IMG/VR virus record: IMGVR_UViG_3300023242_000418
Location: 1 to 31,353 of that record
From: a virus
DNA: 31,353 nucleotides
Strand: one strand, 5' to 3'
Position 1 is the stretch's first letter; every line of letters begins with the position of its first letter. Of this stretch, positions 1 to 6,592 are shown piece by piece. Made by a program: the position numbers and the translations under genes. The notes beneath the pieces were generated by a model. It saw nothing but the letters and a program-made list of their open reading frames with translations, ran no database searches and was not told where the DNA came from.

Positions 1-111
1 TATGTGAATGATGAGCCAAAACTTAAAACAGAAATGAGTAAGGATGAAATAATGGCAAGTGAAAAAGCCAAATGGTCAGCCATAAAATCTCAATTAGATG
101 CAGAAAAGTAG
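1..111 (+). CDS. C-terminal fragment of a non-phage (flanking cassette) protein
   Basis: An open frame enters from the window edge in frame 1 and ends at TAG 109-111, giving about 36 residues rich in Lys, Glu and Ala and ending QLDAEK. It reads on the plus strand, opposite to the phage genes. An attC-like sequence follows it directly. I do not recognise the protein. It resembles in style the small charged cassette proteins at the other end of the window (30677-30856, 30980-31219), so I infer that it is the last gene of the left flank and not phage. Its start lies outside the window. Confidence 0.55.
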   Translation, partial: YVNDEPKLKTEMSKDEIMASEKAKWSAIKSQLDAEK

Positions 112-115
112 CATT

Positions 116-173
116 GCTTATAACGGATTGAGTATAGCAAGGTTTGGTCGTAAATATAGTATAAATATGCGAC
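116..173 (+). repeat. attC-like recombination site, apparently truncated (left flank)
   Basis: GCTTATAACGGATTG (116-130) follows the partial gene by a few bases. It matches in form GCATATAACGGATTG (31229-31243) at the right flank. The arm 125-150 ends in GTCG, which pairs with CGAC 170-173 across a short AT-rich loop. Outward from CGAC the pairing becomes poor, and no clear GTT-type core follows, unlike the sites on the right. I infer an attC-like 3' cassette end whose distal arm is replaced by prophage DNA somewhere around 174-200. Confidence 0.4.
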
Positions 174-177
174 AAGA

Positions 178-206
178 TTTTAATAAAAAACTTTGTATTA
201 TTAAAA
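178..206. terminator. AT-only hairpin at the left prophage end
   Basis: TTTTAATAA (178-186) and TTATTAAAA (198-206) form a 9-bp inverted repeat with an 11-nt loop. It overlaps the stop codon of the last phage gene (201-203). It could be a weak terminator for the long minus-strand operon, or part of the prophage/host junction. It contains only A-T pairs, so the call is tentative. Confidence 0.25.
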
Positions 207-1367
207 TATATGTAATAAAGATGCAACTTTCCCCTGTGTTTTATGATGGATAAATCCCTCTATTGCCTTGGGTGAGTGTTGAAAACCTTTTCGATGATGC
301 CATCCATCCGTACCGCTTGGACTTCTTAAAGTTTCTATGCACACGCTAAAGACGTCCTTTGATGTCTTATGATGTATATGGTGTCCGTAAATGTATCTAT
401 GTTTACATTGATGCCAAAACTCGCTTGCTTCTTCAGCCATAAGTCCATGTAGCTTGTCAACTTTTGCGCCGTCCATGTGCGTACTTCCAATTAGATTGTC
501 TCCGTAAACCGTGTATTTTCTGTGGCTCATGTTATTGTTAAAAGTAATTTGTTTACAATTATGAAACCAACTAGATATGCTATCTAATAACATAAATCCA
601 TGCGTAAAATCGTGGTTACTCGGATTAAAAACAACCTCCACGTCCGAAATAGTCAAAAGAGTTTCTATACAATCAACTAGCAATTTTTTTGCCATCATAA
701 AGTTATCGTACCACATACCGTCCGTATCTTGGCTGGTCAAACTTGTCGTACTACTCTTTGCGTTGTCCACGTGCAAAATATCGTTACCAGTTATAAAAAT
801 AACTTTGTCAATTTGATAGCCGCTAGCCTTTTGAATTATACCCCTTAAACCATCCTTAACACGCTGTACGGCTATTTGACTATTATAGTCTTCTCCTGTT
901 TCAAAACTACTGCAAATCTTACCTATATGAATGTCGGACGGGTCAAATACTAAGCAATGCGCATCTTTAATATTTTCTCGCTTAAATTTTGGGTATTTAA
1001 AAGAGTATTTTTTTACATCAAGTATAAATTTTTCGTGCATGATTTTTACCTCATCCATGACCTTTTTCACTTCTGGTTTTACATAAAGTGGGTTATCAAC
1101 CCTAACACTTTCGCTTTTATTTTTTAGCCATATCATTGGAGCGTTAACAGGCTCAACCCCTACATTTTGACAAGCGTCTATAATGCCTTTGTTTTTAGCT
1201 TCTATGAAAATTTGATGCTTTGGGGTAAACCTTATGTCTTTAATAATTTTAAAGTCCGAATCTTCAATATAATATTTTGCCTGTGACCTATTTTTTAAAT
1301 TTGCTTTTACTATTAAACCTAAACTTTCAGCTTCATGAGCGTAAAGTCTTTGATAATTTTTCGGCAT
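201..1367 (-). CDS. Calcineurin-like metallophosphoesterase, phage-encoded
   Basis: The metallophosphoesterase motifs appear in order: SDIHIG (D145, H147), GND (194-196), SNHD (250-253), H297 in GSTHMDG and GHHIHH (328-333). These are the metal ligands of the fold shared by SbcD/Mre11-type nucleases and protein phosphatases. Residues 1-135 precede the domain and are unassigned; they may hold a DNA-binding or adaptor region. The ATG at 1367 follows the stop of the spanin-like gene with no gap, so the genes are probably co-transcribed. It is the last gene of the late operon. The family is clear. The substrate (DNA ends, phosphodiester or phosphoprotein) cannot be told from sequence. Confidence 0.8.
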   Translation of the reverse strand: MPKNYQRLYAHEAESLGLIVKANLKNRSQAKYYIEDSDFKIIKDIRFTPKHQIFIEAKNKGIIDACQNVGVEPVNAPMIWLKNKSESVRVDNPLYVKPEVKKVMDEVKIMHEKFILDVKKYSFKYPKFKRENIKDAHCLVFDPSDIHIGKICSSFETGEDYNSQIAVQRVKDGLRGIIQKASGYQIDKVIFITGNDILHVDNAKSSTTSLTSQDTDGMWYDNFMMAKKLLVDCIETLLTISDVEVVFNPSNHDFTHGFMLLDSISSWFHNCKQITFNNNMSHRKYTVYGDNLIGSTHMDGAKVDKLHGLMAEEASEFWHQCKHRYIYGHHIHHKTSKDVFSVCIETLRSPSGTDGWHHRKGFQHSPKAIEGFIHHKTQGKVASLLHIF

Positions 1368-1829
1368 TTAAAATAGTTTAGTTAAAATTCTATTTATAAA
1401 GGTAGGCATTTTTGGAATAAGAATAAACAAAGGAATTAAAAGCATTAAAAATATCGCCCATTTAGGTACCCGATATTTTATAATCGTTTCTTTTTTTAAC
1501 TCTTTTTGAATGCTAATAGAATTTTTATAAACGCTATCTTTTTGTTTTAGTATTCTTTTTAGCTGATTAATTTCTACGTTAAGATTGTTATTTTTTAAAG
1601 AAATTGCCATCGTGTCTTGGCCAATTACAAATATTTGCCTAAACTCTTTAGCCTTATCAGTTAAAGTGTCGCAAATCTCATTAATAACAAGCGAAGATAG
1701 AATGTTAGGCTGTACGGTTGATATGCTGCGAATGACTAAAGAATCGTTTTTAATAGTTTCAACTTTTTCAACGGACTTTGTACTCTTGCAGCTTGTTAAA
1801 AAAAGTAAAATTAAGATTATTTTTTCCAT
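1368..1829 (-). CDS. Candidate unimolecular spanin (lipoprotein with C-terminal membrane anchor)
   Basis: This 153-aa protein begins with a hydrophobic stretch and a lipobox LTSC (11-14), so Cys14 would be lipidated. Its middle is polar and probably helical, with many K, E and Q (residues 60-118). Near the C-terminus is one hydrophobic segment (about 124-138) followed by a basic tail. A lipoprotein N-terminus plus a C-terminal inner-membrane segment is the known plan of unimolecular spanins such as T1 gp11, which bridge the outer and inner membranes and fuse them at lysis. The start overlaps the endolysin end by 13 bp, and the holin lies just before that, so this is a full Gram-negative lysis cassette. 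The function is inferred from topology and position, not from sequence similarity. Confidence 0.6.
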   Translation of the reverse strand: MEKIILILLFLTSCKSTKSVEKVETIKNDSLVIRSISTVQPNILSSLVINEICDTLTDKAKEFRQIFVIGQDTMAISLKNNNLNVEINQLKRILKQKDSVYKNSISIQKELKKETIIKYRVPKWAIFLMLLIPLFILIPKMPTFINRILTKLF

Positions 1830-2194
1830 CTTGTTTTTTTTGCTCTAAAATCATAGTGCGTAAAATTAGAATAAGTGCCAATACCACCCTCTAACATTTT
1901 GCCGCTTAAAATTAAACTCTCAATTGCAGATGTTACTTGAATAGGGGTTAATCCCTCTGCGGTAATATCACAAGCTTTGCCTAATATGTGTTGGCTGTTT
2001 TTAACGCCCCCAATAGCCTTATTATGGCTCGGACTTCTATAAGCACTTGTTACCTTAATTGGTTTCTTAATTTCGTTTCTTAAAGCTTGTAATTGTATTG
2101 CAAGTATATTTATATTTTGCAAAACTATTGGCGGCATTAAAGCACCGTCCTTACTTTCAAATTCTGCTTTACTAAAATTTAAAGTTATTTTCAT
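1817..2194 (-). CDS. Endolysin, M15-type D-Ala peptidase
   Basis: This 125-aa protein carries the zinc peptidase M15 signature: SAYRSPSHN (50-58), SQHILGKACD with H69 and D76, and HYD with H113. These give the Zn ligands and the conserved Arg of peptidoglycan L,D-/D,D-peptidases such as the T5 endolysin. It probably cuts peptide cross-links in the cell wall at lysis. There is no signal peptide, so it needs the holin for release. Its ATG overlaps the holin stop (ATGA, 2191-2194), which suggests coupled translation, and its 3' end overlaps the spanin-like gene. It is short for the family but contains the whole catalytic core. Confidence 0.88.
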   Translation of the reverse strand: MKITLNFSKAEFESKDGALMPPIVLQNINILAIQLQALRNEIKKPIKVTSAYRSPSHNKAIGGVKNSQHILGKACDITAEGLTPIQVTSAIESLILSGKMLEGGIGTYSNFTHYDFRAKKTRWKK

Positions 2195-2619
2195 TTTTTA
2201 ATACCGTCCTTTATTTCTTTAATTCTACCTAAAGCCTTACGCAATAACGCCCATACATCTAATCCTGTACCTTTTTCAAAGTTCTCTTTTATGGAAACTC
2301 CTTCGATAAAAATTAAAAGAATTGCACATACTTTTGTTGCAAAATATTCGATGCTAAACCACTTTAAAAAGAACTCCGATAACAAATGTTTGTCGATTAT
2401 AAATAAAAAAATTATACATATTTGGTAAAGTACCATTTTAGAAACTATCTCGCTAAGTCTTCGGCTACTTATAAAAGTCCACCCCTTAACCCTAACGGCT
2501 CTAAATATACCAAATACAGTATCTAAAGCTATTGCCATACCAACTGCAATAAGCAAGCCTGTGATTGGCGTTAGAAATAAACAGGTTGCCGTAAAAACGT
2601 AAATTAAAAAAGTCTTCAT
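2191..2619 (-). CDS. Holin (phage holin 4-type)
   Basis: This 142-aa protein has about three hydrophobic segments (residues 4-32, 58-76, 92-108). After the first comes D33-x-x-x-GIFRA, and near 108-115 comes EGVSIKEN. These fit the toxin-secretion/phage-lysis holin family seen in Firmicutes and Bacteroidota phages. The C-terminus (120-142) is basic and cytoplasmic. It would form the membrane lesion that frees the endolysin. The ATG at 2619 abuts the stop of the upstream chaperone-like gene, and its own stop overlaps the endolysin start. The exact timing mechanism is not visible. Confidence 0.78.
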   Translation of the reverse strand: MKTFLIYVFTATCLFLTPITGLLIAVGMAIALDTVFGIFRAVRVKGWTFISSRRLSEIVSKMVLYQICIIFLFIIDKHLLSEFFLKWFSIEYFATKVCAILLIFIEGVSIKENFEKGTGLDVWALLRKALGRIKEIKDGIKK

Positions 2620-2984
2620 TAAAAAATAGGTTTAGTATCTGGGAAAGTTTCCGAAAGCGTCCAATCCCTTAACGCTTGTCTGTATGTCAAATATTGTGCG
2701 TGTTGTGGATGGTCAATTACAGGGAGCACCCAATCTGTATCGCTTAACTCGGTGTTTCGCCATTGCTTAGCCATTAATATTTTACCTTCTAAAAACTCTC
2801 CGTTTTCATCGAGTTCGCCTTGATAAAGCTTTTCCCCATCCCAAAATAAAGCCGTTATATTATCTTCTATCTTATAGTCAATAGGAGCGTTTATAACCTC
2901 GTGATTTTCTTCTAAGGCTACATAGCTATCGTCTGTCGTTTTAGCTATTACCTGCTGCGTTAATTTGTTGAGTATTAATTTCAT
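2619..2984 (-). CDS. Tail fibre assembly chaperone-like protein
   Basis: This 121-aa protein ends with a pattern common in tail-fibre-associated proteins: WRN..L..TDW (about 76-86), followed by a proline/histidine stretch, then YRQALRDW (about 101-108) and a final FPDTKPIF. In phages this C-terminal segment occurs in small tail assembly chaperones, or at the ends of tail fibre genes, and helps fibre trimerisation or attachment. Placement right after two tail fibre genes and before the holin fits that role. The N-terminal half (MKLILNK...) is unassigned. I am fairly sure of the motif and less sure of the precise function. Confidence 0.6.
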   Translation of the reverse strand: MKLILNKLTQQVIAKTTDDSYVALEENHEVINAPIDYKIEDNITALFWDGEKLYQGELDENGEFLEGKILMAKQWRNTELSDTDWVLPVIDHPQHAQYLTYRQALRDWTLSETFPDTKPIF

Positions 2985-2988
2985 AATT

Positions 2989-4143
2989 TTAAACTAAAAT
3001 GTATATTACTGTTTTATTAAAACCACTAATCATTGCCCTTAAACCATTTGCGGCTGAAACCATGTTTGAATTATTGTTGTTTACTGTTGCAAATGTACCG
3101 CTATTTTCGTACGTTGTTGTTCTTCCTATTGGGCTTGAAGATGCCCCTAATCCTATTGAATCGCCATTAGGCAACCTAATACCATCTAATGAATTTATAG
3201 TAGGAACTGATGTTGAAGATGTTCTATTCCATGCAAAAGAAAAATGCCCACTCGTTGAACTACTTTGGAATGCTCTCAATAAAATAACTTTAGTGTTTAA
3301 CGGTACAAAGGTTAAAACTGAATTTGTTAAGGCTGTAACTCCCCTTTCTGTTATTTGACGTTGTACTTGCGTTGGATTAGCTTGGTAAGCTGATAATGCT
3401 GTATCACTATTCCAAACTGCTAGTTTTGCTGTTGAAGATGTAAATACGGCATCTGATGCGGTGTCTGATGCTGCAACTGCATTCATAGCTGTACTTGAAG
3501 CTGCTACTGCATCCATAGCCGTACTTGATGCTGCTACTGTCGTCATAGCTGTACTTGAAGCTGCTACCGCATCCATAGCTGTACTTGATGCTGCTACTGC
3601 AGTCATAGCTACACTTGATGCTGCTACTGCATTCATAGCTGTGCTTGATGCTATTACTGCATTCATTGCTGTGCTTGATGCTGCTACTGCATTCATAGCT
3701 GTGCTTGATGCTGCTACTGCATTCATAGCTGTGCTTGATGCTGCTACTGCATTCATAGCCGTACTTGATGCTATTACTGCAGTCATAGCTGTACTTGATG
3801 CTGCAACTGCATTCATAGCTGTACTTGATGCTGCTACTGCATTCATAACAACACTAGACAAAGAAAATGCTTCCATAGCAACACTAGAATCAACTACTGC
3901 ATCCATAGCAGTTCTTGAAAAAACAATTGCTGCTGCCCCGTTTGGAGCTGAAATTAACTGCGTAAACTTAGCAGCTTTTCCCTCGCCAGAAATCCACGTT
4001 GCGAAAGATGCAGGAGTTACGTCATTAGCCAAAAGCACTTGTAACGCTTCTGCATCTCCGTTGAGCAGTACAAAGTGGTCAAGTAGTGTTTGTGCTACTT
4101 CCTCACTACCGCCACTTGGGTATAATTCTGATAAATTAATCAT
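2989..4143 (-). CDS. Tail fibre with decapeptide repeats
   Basis: This 384-aa protein has three parts. Residues 1-75 form a head that is probably an attachment domain. Residues 76-255 hold 18 tandem decapeptides of the form SSTAMNAVAA. Residues 256-384 form a Ser/Thr/Gly/Asn-rich, probably beta, tip that may bind the host. The very regular 10-residue period predicts an elongated trimeric shaft or solenoid. It lies between the larger fibre (4159-5994) and the chaperone-like gene. In the fibre repeats the DNA is also repeated (30-bp period), which produces a long antisense open frame that is not a gene. Receptor and fold are unknown. Confidence 0.7.
   Translation of the reverse strand: MINLSELYPSGGSEEVAQTLLDHFVLLNGDAEALQVLLANDVTPASFATWISGEGKAAKFTQLISAPNGAAAIVFSRTAMDAVVDSSVAMEAFSLSSVVMNAVAASSTAMNAVAASSTAMTAVIASSTAMNAVAASSTAMNAVAASSTAMNAVAASSTAMNAVIASSTAMNAVAASSVAMTAVAASSTAMDAVAASSTAMTTVAASSTAMDAVAASSTAMNAVAASDTASDAVFTSSTAKLAVWNSDTALSAYQANPTQVQRQITERGVTALTNSVLTFVPLNTKVILLRAFQSSSTSGHFSFAWNRTSSTSVPTINSLDGIRLPNGDSIGLGASSSPIGRTTTYENSGTFATVNNNNSNMVSAANGLRAMISGFNKTVIYILV
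3379..3918 (-). repeat. 18 tandem 30-bp repeats inside a tail fibre gene
   Basis: These encode decapeptides SSTAMNAVAA with variation at positions 3, 6 and 9. The central units are nearly identical in DNA, so copy number could change by recombination or slippage in whole 10-residue steps without breaking the frame. Confidence 0.9.
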
Positions 4144-4158
4144 ATTGTTATTATTATA

Positions 4159-5994
4159 TTATTGTCCAATTATTGTCCAGCCTAAAATATCGCCTGTAAA
4201 TACCAATCTAAAACCTGCGTATGCTGTGTCTATTGTCAAGTTTTCTTCTAAGCCTACTATCTTTTTGCCGTTTCTTGCTATTATAGGGCTTGGCGTTGCA
4301 CTTAAATTACTAACTTCTACCCAATCGCCTGCCGTTGGTGCAATAGGCAGCGTTAATGTTACGTTGCTAGTAAATACATAAGCTTCTTTTACCGTTGCAT
4401 TGGTAGCGGTGGAAATTACGTTTACAGGATAGTTATAAGTTAAATTTTGCTTTAAATCTAAAGCGGTTTGAGTTGCTGTTGAAACAGGCTTATTTGCATC
4501 ACTTGTATTATCAACATTCTCTAATCCTAAACTTGATTTTGTTTGATTGGTAACGCTTTCAAGTCTGCTAATTTCAGTATCTAGTATTAAACTTTTATCT
4601 GTAACTTTATCAACTTTCCCGCTTATATCTTGATTGGTAACACTTGCAAGCCTTGAAATTTCGCTGTCTAATATTAAGGACTTGTCGGCAACTTTGTCAA
4701 CCTTAACGCTTATGTCTTGGTCGCCTGTATTTAAACCGCTTGTGTTGGCTAATTTAACTATCTCGGCTGCGTTTACAAGTCTTTCTCCAGCAACTATGTC
4801 AACTTTTAAATTTAAAGCGTCTTGGGTTGCCGTTGAAACTATTTTATCTGCATCGCTTGTGTTTTCAACATTGCCTAAACCTACCATTGTTTTAGTAAGT
4901 CCGCTTACTGTTCCTGTAAATGTAGGGCTTGCTATCGGTGCTTTTAAATCTAAATTAATGTTTGTGGCAAATGGAGTTAAATCTTGGTCGCCTGTGTTAA
5001 CTCCGCTTGTATTAGCTAGCCTTGTTATGGCTGAATCTTCAATTAAAGAACTTCCTGTTACCTTATCTACTTTAACGCTTAAATCTTGGTCGCCTGTGTT
5101 AACTCCGCTGGTATTAGCTATAACATCGGCTTGCGCTGTGGTTAGGCTTATCTTATCGTTGTTAGCTAAAATGTCATTAGCTTGTTGGGTTGTAATTCCT
5201 ACCTTTAAAGTGTTAACGCCAATAGCATCCGATTGCTCGATGCTAATTCCTACTTTGTCGCTATTAAATAAAATAGCATCCGCTTGCTCGTTTGATATTC
5301 CAATCTTATCAGTATTAGCTAAAATTGCATCGGCTTGGATTGTTGTTATTCCTACCTTAGAATTATTGGATAAAATATCACTTGTTTGTTGTGCGCTTAT
5401 TCCAACTTTTGCGGTGTTGGCAATAATTGCATCAGATTGTATTGTTGTTATTCCTGTCTTTAAAGTATTGGCAATTATCGCATCGGATTGCGTATTTGTT
5501 ATTCCTACCTTTGCATTATTCGTTACAATATTTGCAGCTTGTCCAGTTGTAATACCAGTCTTTAAATTATTGTTTTGAATATCACTAGCTTGCTCTGTAC
5601 TAATTCCTACCTTTAAAGTATTAGCTGCAATTTCATTAACTTGGTTTGTGGTAATTCCTACTTTGGAAGTATTGGCAATAATAGCGTTTGACTGATTAGA
5701 AGTTATGCCAATTTTTAGCGTATTTAAAGCTATCGCATTATTTTGATTAGTTTGTTCTAAGTCTAGTAAATCAATAGCATCTGCATTTAATAAAATACCA
5801 GACACGTCTTGATTAGTAACGCTTGCAAGCCTTGCAATTTCACTATCTAAAATTAGACTTTTGGCAGTAACCTTATCAACTTTATCGGTGTAAACTTCTA
5901 AAAAATTACTGTTTACCTTAATGAAAGCATTTCTTAGCTTATCGCCTGTTCCATCATTCGGGGTTGTTCCAGTATTTATAATTTCGTTTGCCAT
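4159..5994 (-). CDS. Long tail fibre protein with 17-residue repeats
   Basis: This 611-aa protein starts with a widely shared fibre-attachment motif, GTTPNDGTGDKLRNAF (9-24), seen in tail/baseplate-linked fibres. Residues about 94-282 are eleven or so 17-residue units of the type KVGITTxQADAIxANT. After that come mixed modules: repeated NTSGVNTGDQDLS, KSLILDSEIxRLxSVTNQ, and GLxNVxNTSDAxKxVSTATQ, a classic phage fibre shaft repeat. The C-terminal ~100 residues look beta-rich (LTLPIAPTAGDWVEVSNLS). It is probably the main receptor-binding fibre. It has its own start 60 bp after the connector gene. Confidence 0.82.
   Translation of the reverse strand: MANEIINTGTTPNDGTGDKLRNAFIKVNSNFLEVYTDKVDKVTAKSLILDSEIARLASVTNQDVSGILLNADAIDLLDLEQTNQNNAIALNTLKIGITSNQSNAIIANTSKVGITTNQVNEIAANTLKVGISTEQASDIQNNNLKTGITTGQAANIVTNNAKVGITNTQSDAIIANTLKTGITTIQSDAIIANTAKVGISAQQTSDILSNNSKVGITTIQADAILANTDKIGISNEQADAILFNSDKVGISIEQSDAIGVNTLKVGITTQQANDILANNDKISLTTAQADVIANTSGVNTGDQDLSVKVDKVTGSSLIEDSAITRLANTSGVNTGDQDLTPFATNINLDLKAPIASPTFTGTVSGLTKTMVGLGNVENTSDADKIVSTATQDALNLKVDIVAGERLVNAAEIVKLANTSGLNTGDQDISVKVDKVADKSLILDSEISRLASVTNQDISGKVDKVTDKSLILDTEISRLESVTNQTKSSLGLENVDNTSDANKPVSTATQTALDLKQNLTYNYPVNVISTATNATVKEAYVFTSNVTLTLPIAPTAGDWVEVSNLSATPSPIIARNGKKIVGLEENLTIDTAYAGFRLVFTGDILGWTIIGQ
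5149..5715 (-). repeat. Eleven degenerate 51-bp repeats (17-aa units) in a tail fibre
   Basis: The units share K(V/I/T)GI(T/S)xxQxxxIxxNx. They are conserved in protein more than in DNA, so the periodicity is under structural selection and is not a recent duplication. Confidence 0.85.
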
Positions 5995-6054
5995 TTTCTT
6001 TTTTTAAGAATATTTGTAGTTTCTCTAAATTTATTTGCGCTTTCTTGTTGAGTT

Positions 6055-6588
6055 TTACCTCATTTTTTTTTCTATCCATTCGTCAACTGTTAGGGTTCTA
6101 GTTTCTAAATACCAACTGCCAAAACTTGGCTTTTGCGGGTTTATGATATTATCAGTTCTGCTTACATACTCTGGTAACCTTGACTTACATAGCCATTTAT
6201 ACATCCGTTCTGCGAACATATCCGCTTTCATTCTCATTTCATTTATTAAACCATTTAACATTTTAGCATCAATTGGCGTTGTATTTTGCGGACTTGGTAC
6301 AGATATACCATTATTTGCAACTGTGAAAGCTCCTACCTTTAAAAACTCTAAAGCACCTTGTCTAATTAAAAAAGGCTTAATATAATCACGATGCAAAATT
6401 AGGTAATCATCTTCTAACGTGCCAGCCTCGAAATCGGTTTCTATTTTTAGATATAGCTCCTCGCCTAGTAACTCCTCGAGCCTTGACATTTGCGCATCTA
6501 AGATACAAATTCTAAGTCTATCAACGTCAATATTACCCCCTAATACGGTGTTATCTGTTATTTCATTATCTGTCAATAATACTATCAT
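6055..6588 (-). CDS. Head-tail connector-like protein (DUF6712-type)
   Basis: From the chosen ATG this is 177 aa: MIVLLTDNEI, then a region on interaction with the head (DAQMSRLEELLGEELY), a conserved IKPFLIRQGALEF, a loop with IDAKMLNGLINEMR, and a C-terminal KPSFGSWYLE. The organisation matches connector/head-completion proteins commonly found after the portal in Bacteroidota phages. A longer frame could begin at GTG 6621, but that would overlap the portal end by 29 bp. The ATG at 6588 falls 4 bases after the portal stop, so I prefer it. The role is inferred from position and family resemblance. Confidence 0.6.
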   Translation of the reverse strand: MIVLLTDNEITDNTVLGGNIDVDRLRICILDAQMSRLEELLGEELYLKIETDFEAGTLEDDYLILHRDYIKPFLIRQGALEFLKVGAFTVANNGISVPSPQNTTPIDAKMLNGLINEMRMKADMFAERMYKWLCKSRLPEYVSRTDNIINPQKPSFGSWYLETRTLTVDEWIEKKMR

Positions 6589-6592
6589 AGTC

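Noticed and set aside
3379-3918. CRISPR-like regular repeats
   Set aside because: The 30-bp units are contiguous without unique spacers and code for an in-frame decapeptide.
3461-4381. 306-codon plus-strand frame opposite the decapeptide fibre
   Set aside because: It is the antisense of 30-bp repeats without stop codons; its own repeat is only the mirror of the fibre repeat, and it has no promoter or neighbours in that direction.
4634-5578. 314-codon plus-strand frame opposite the main tail fibre
   Set aside because: Again the shadow of a repeat-rich gene with few stop codons in the opposite frame; its hydrophobic composition follows from the complement of the fibre codons.
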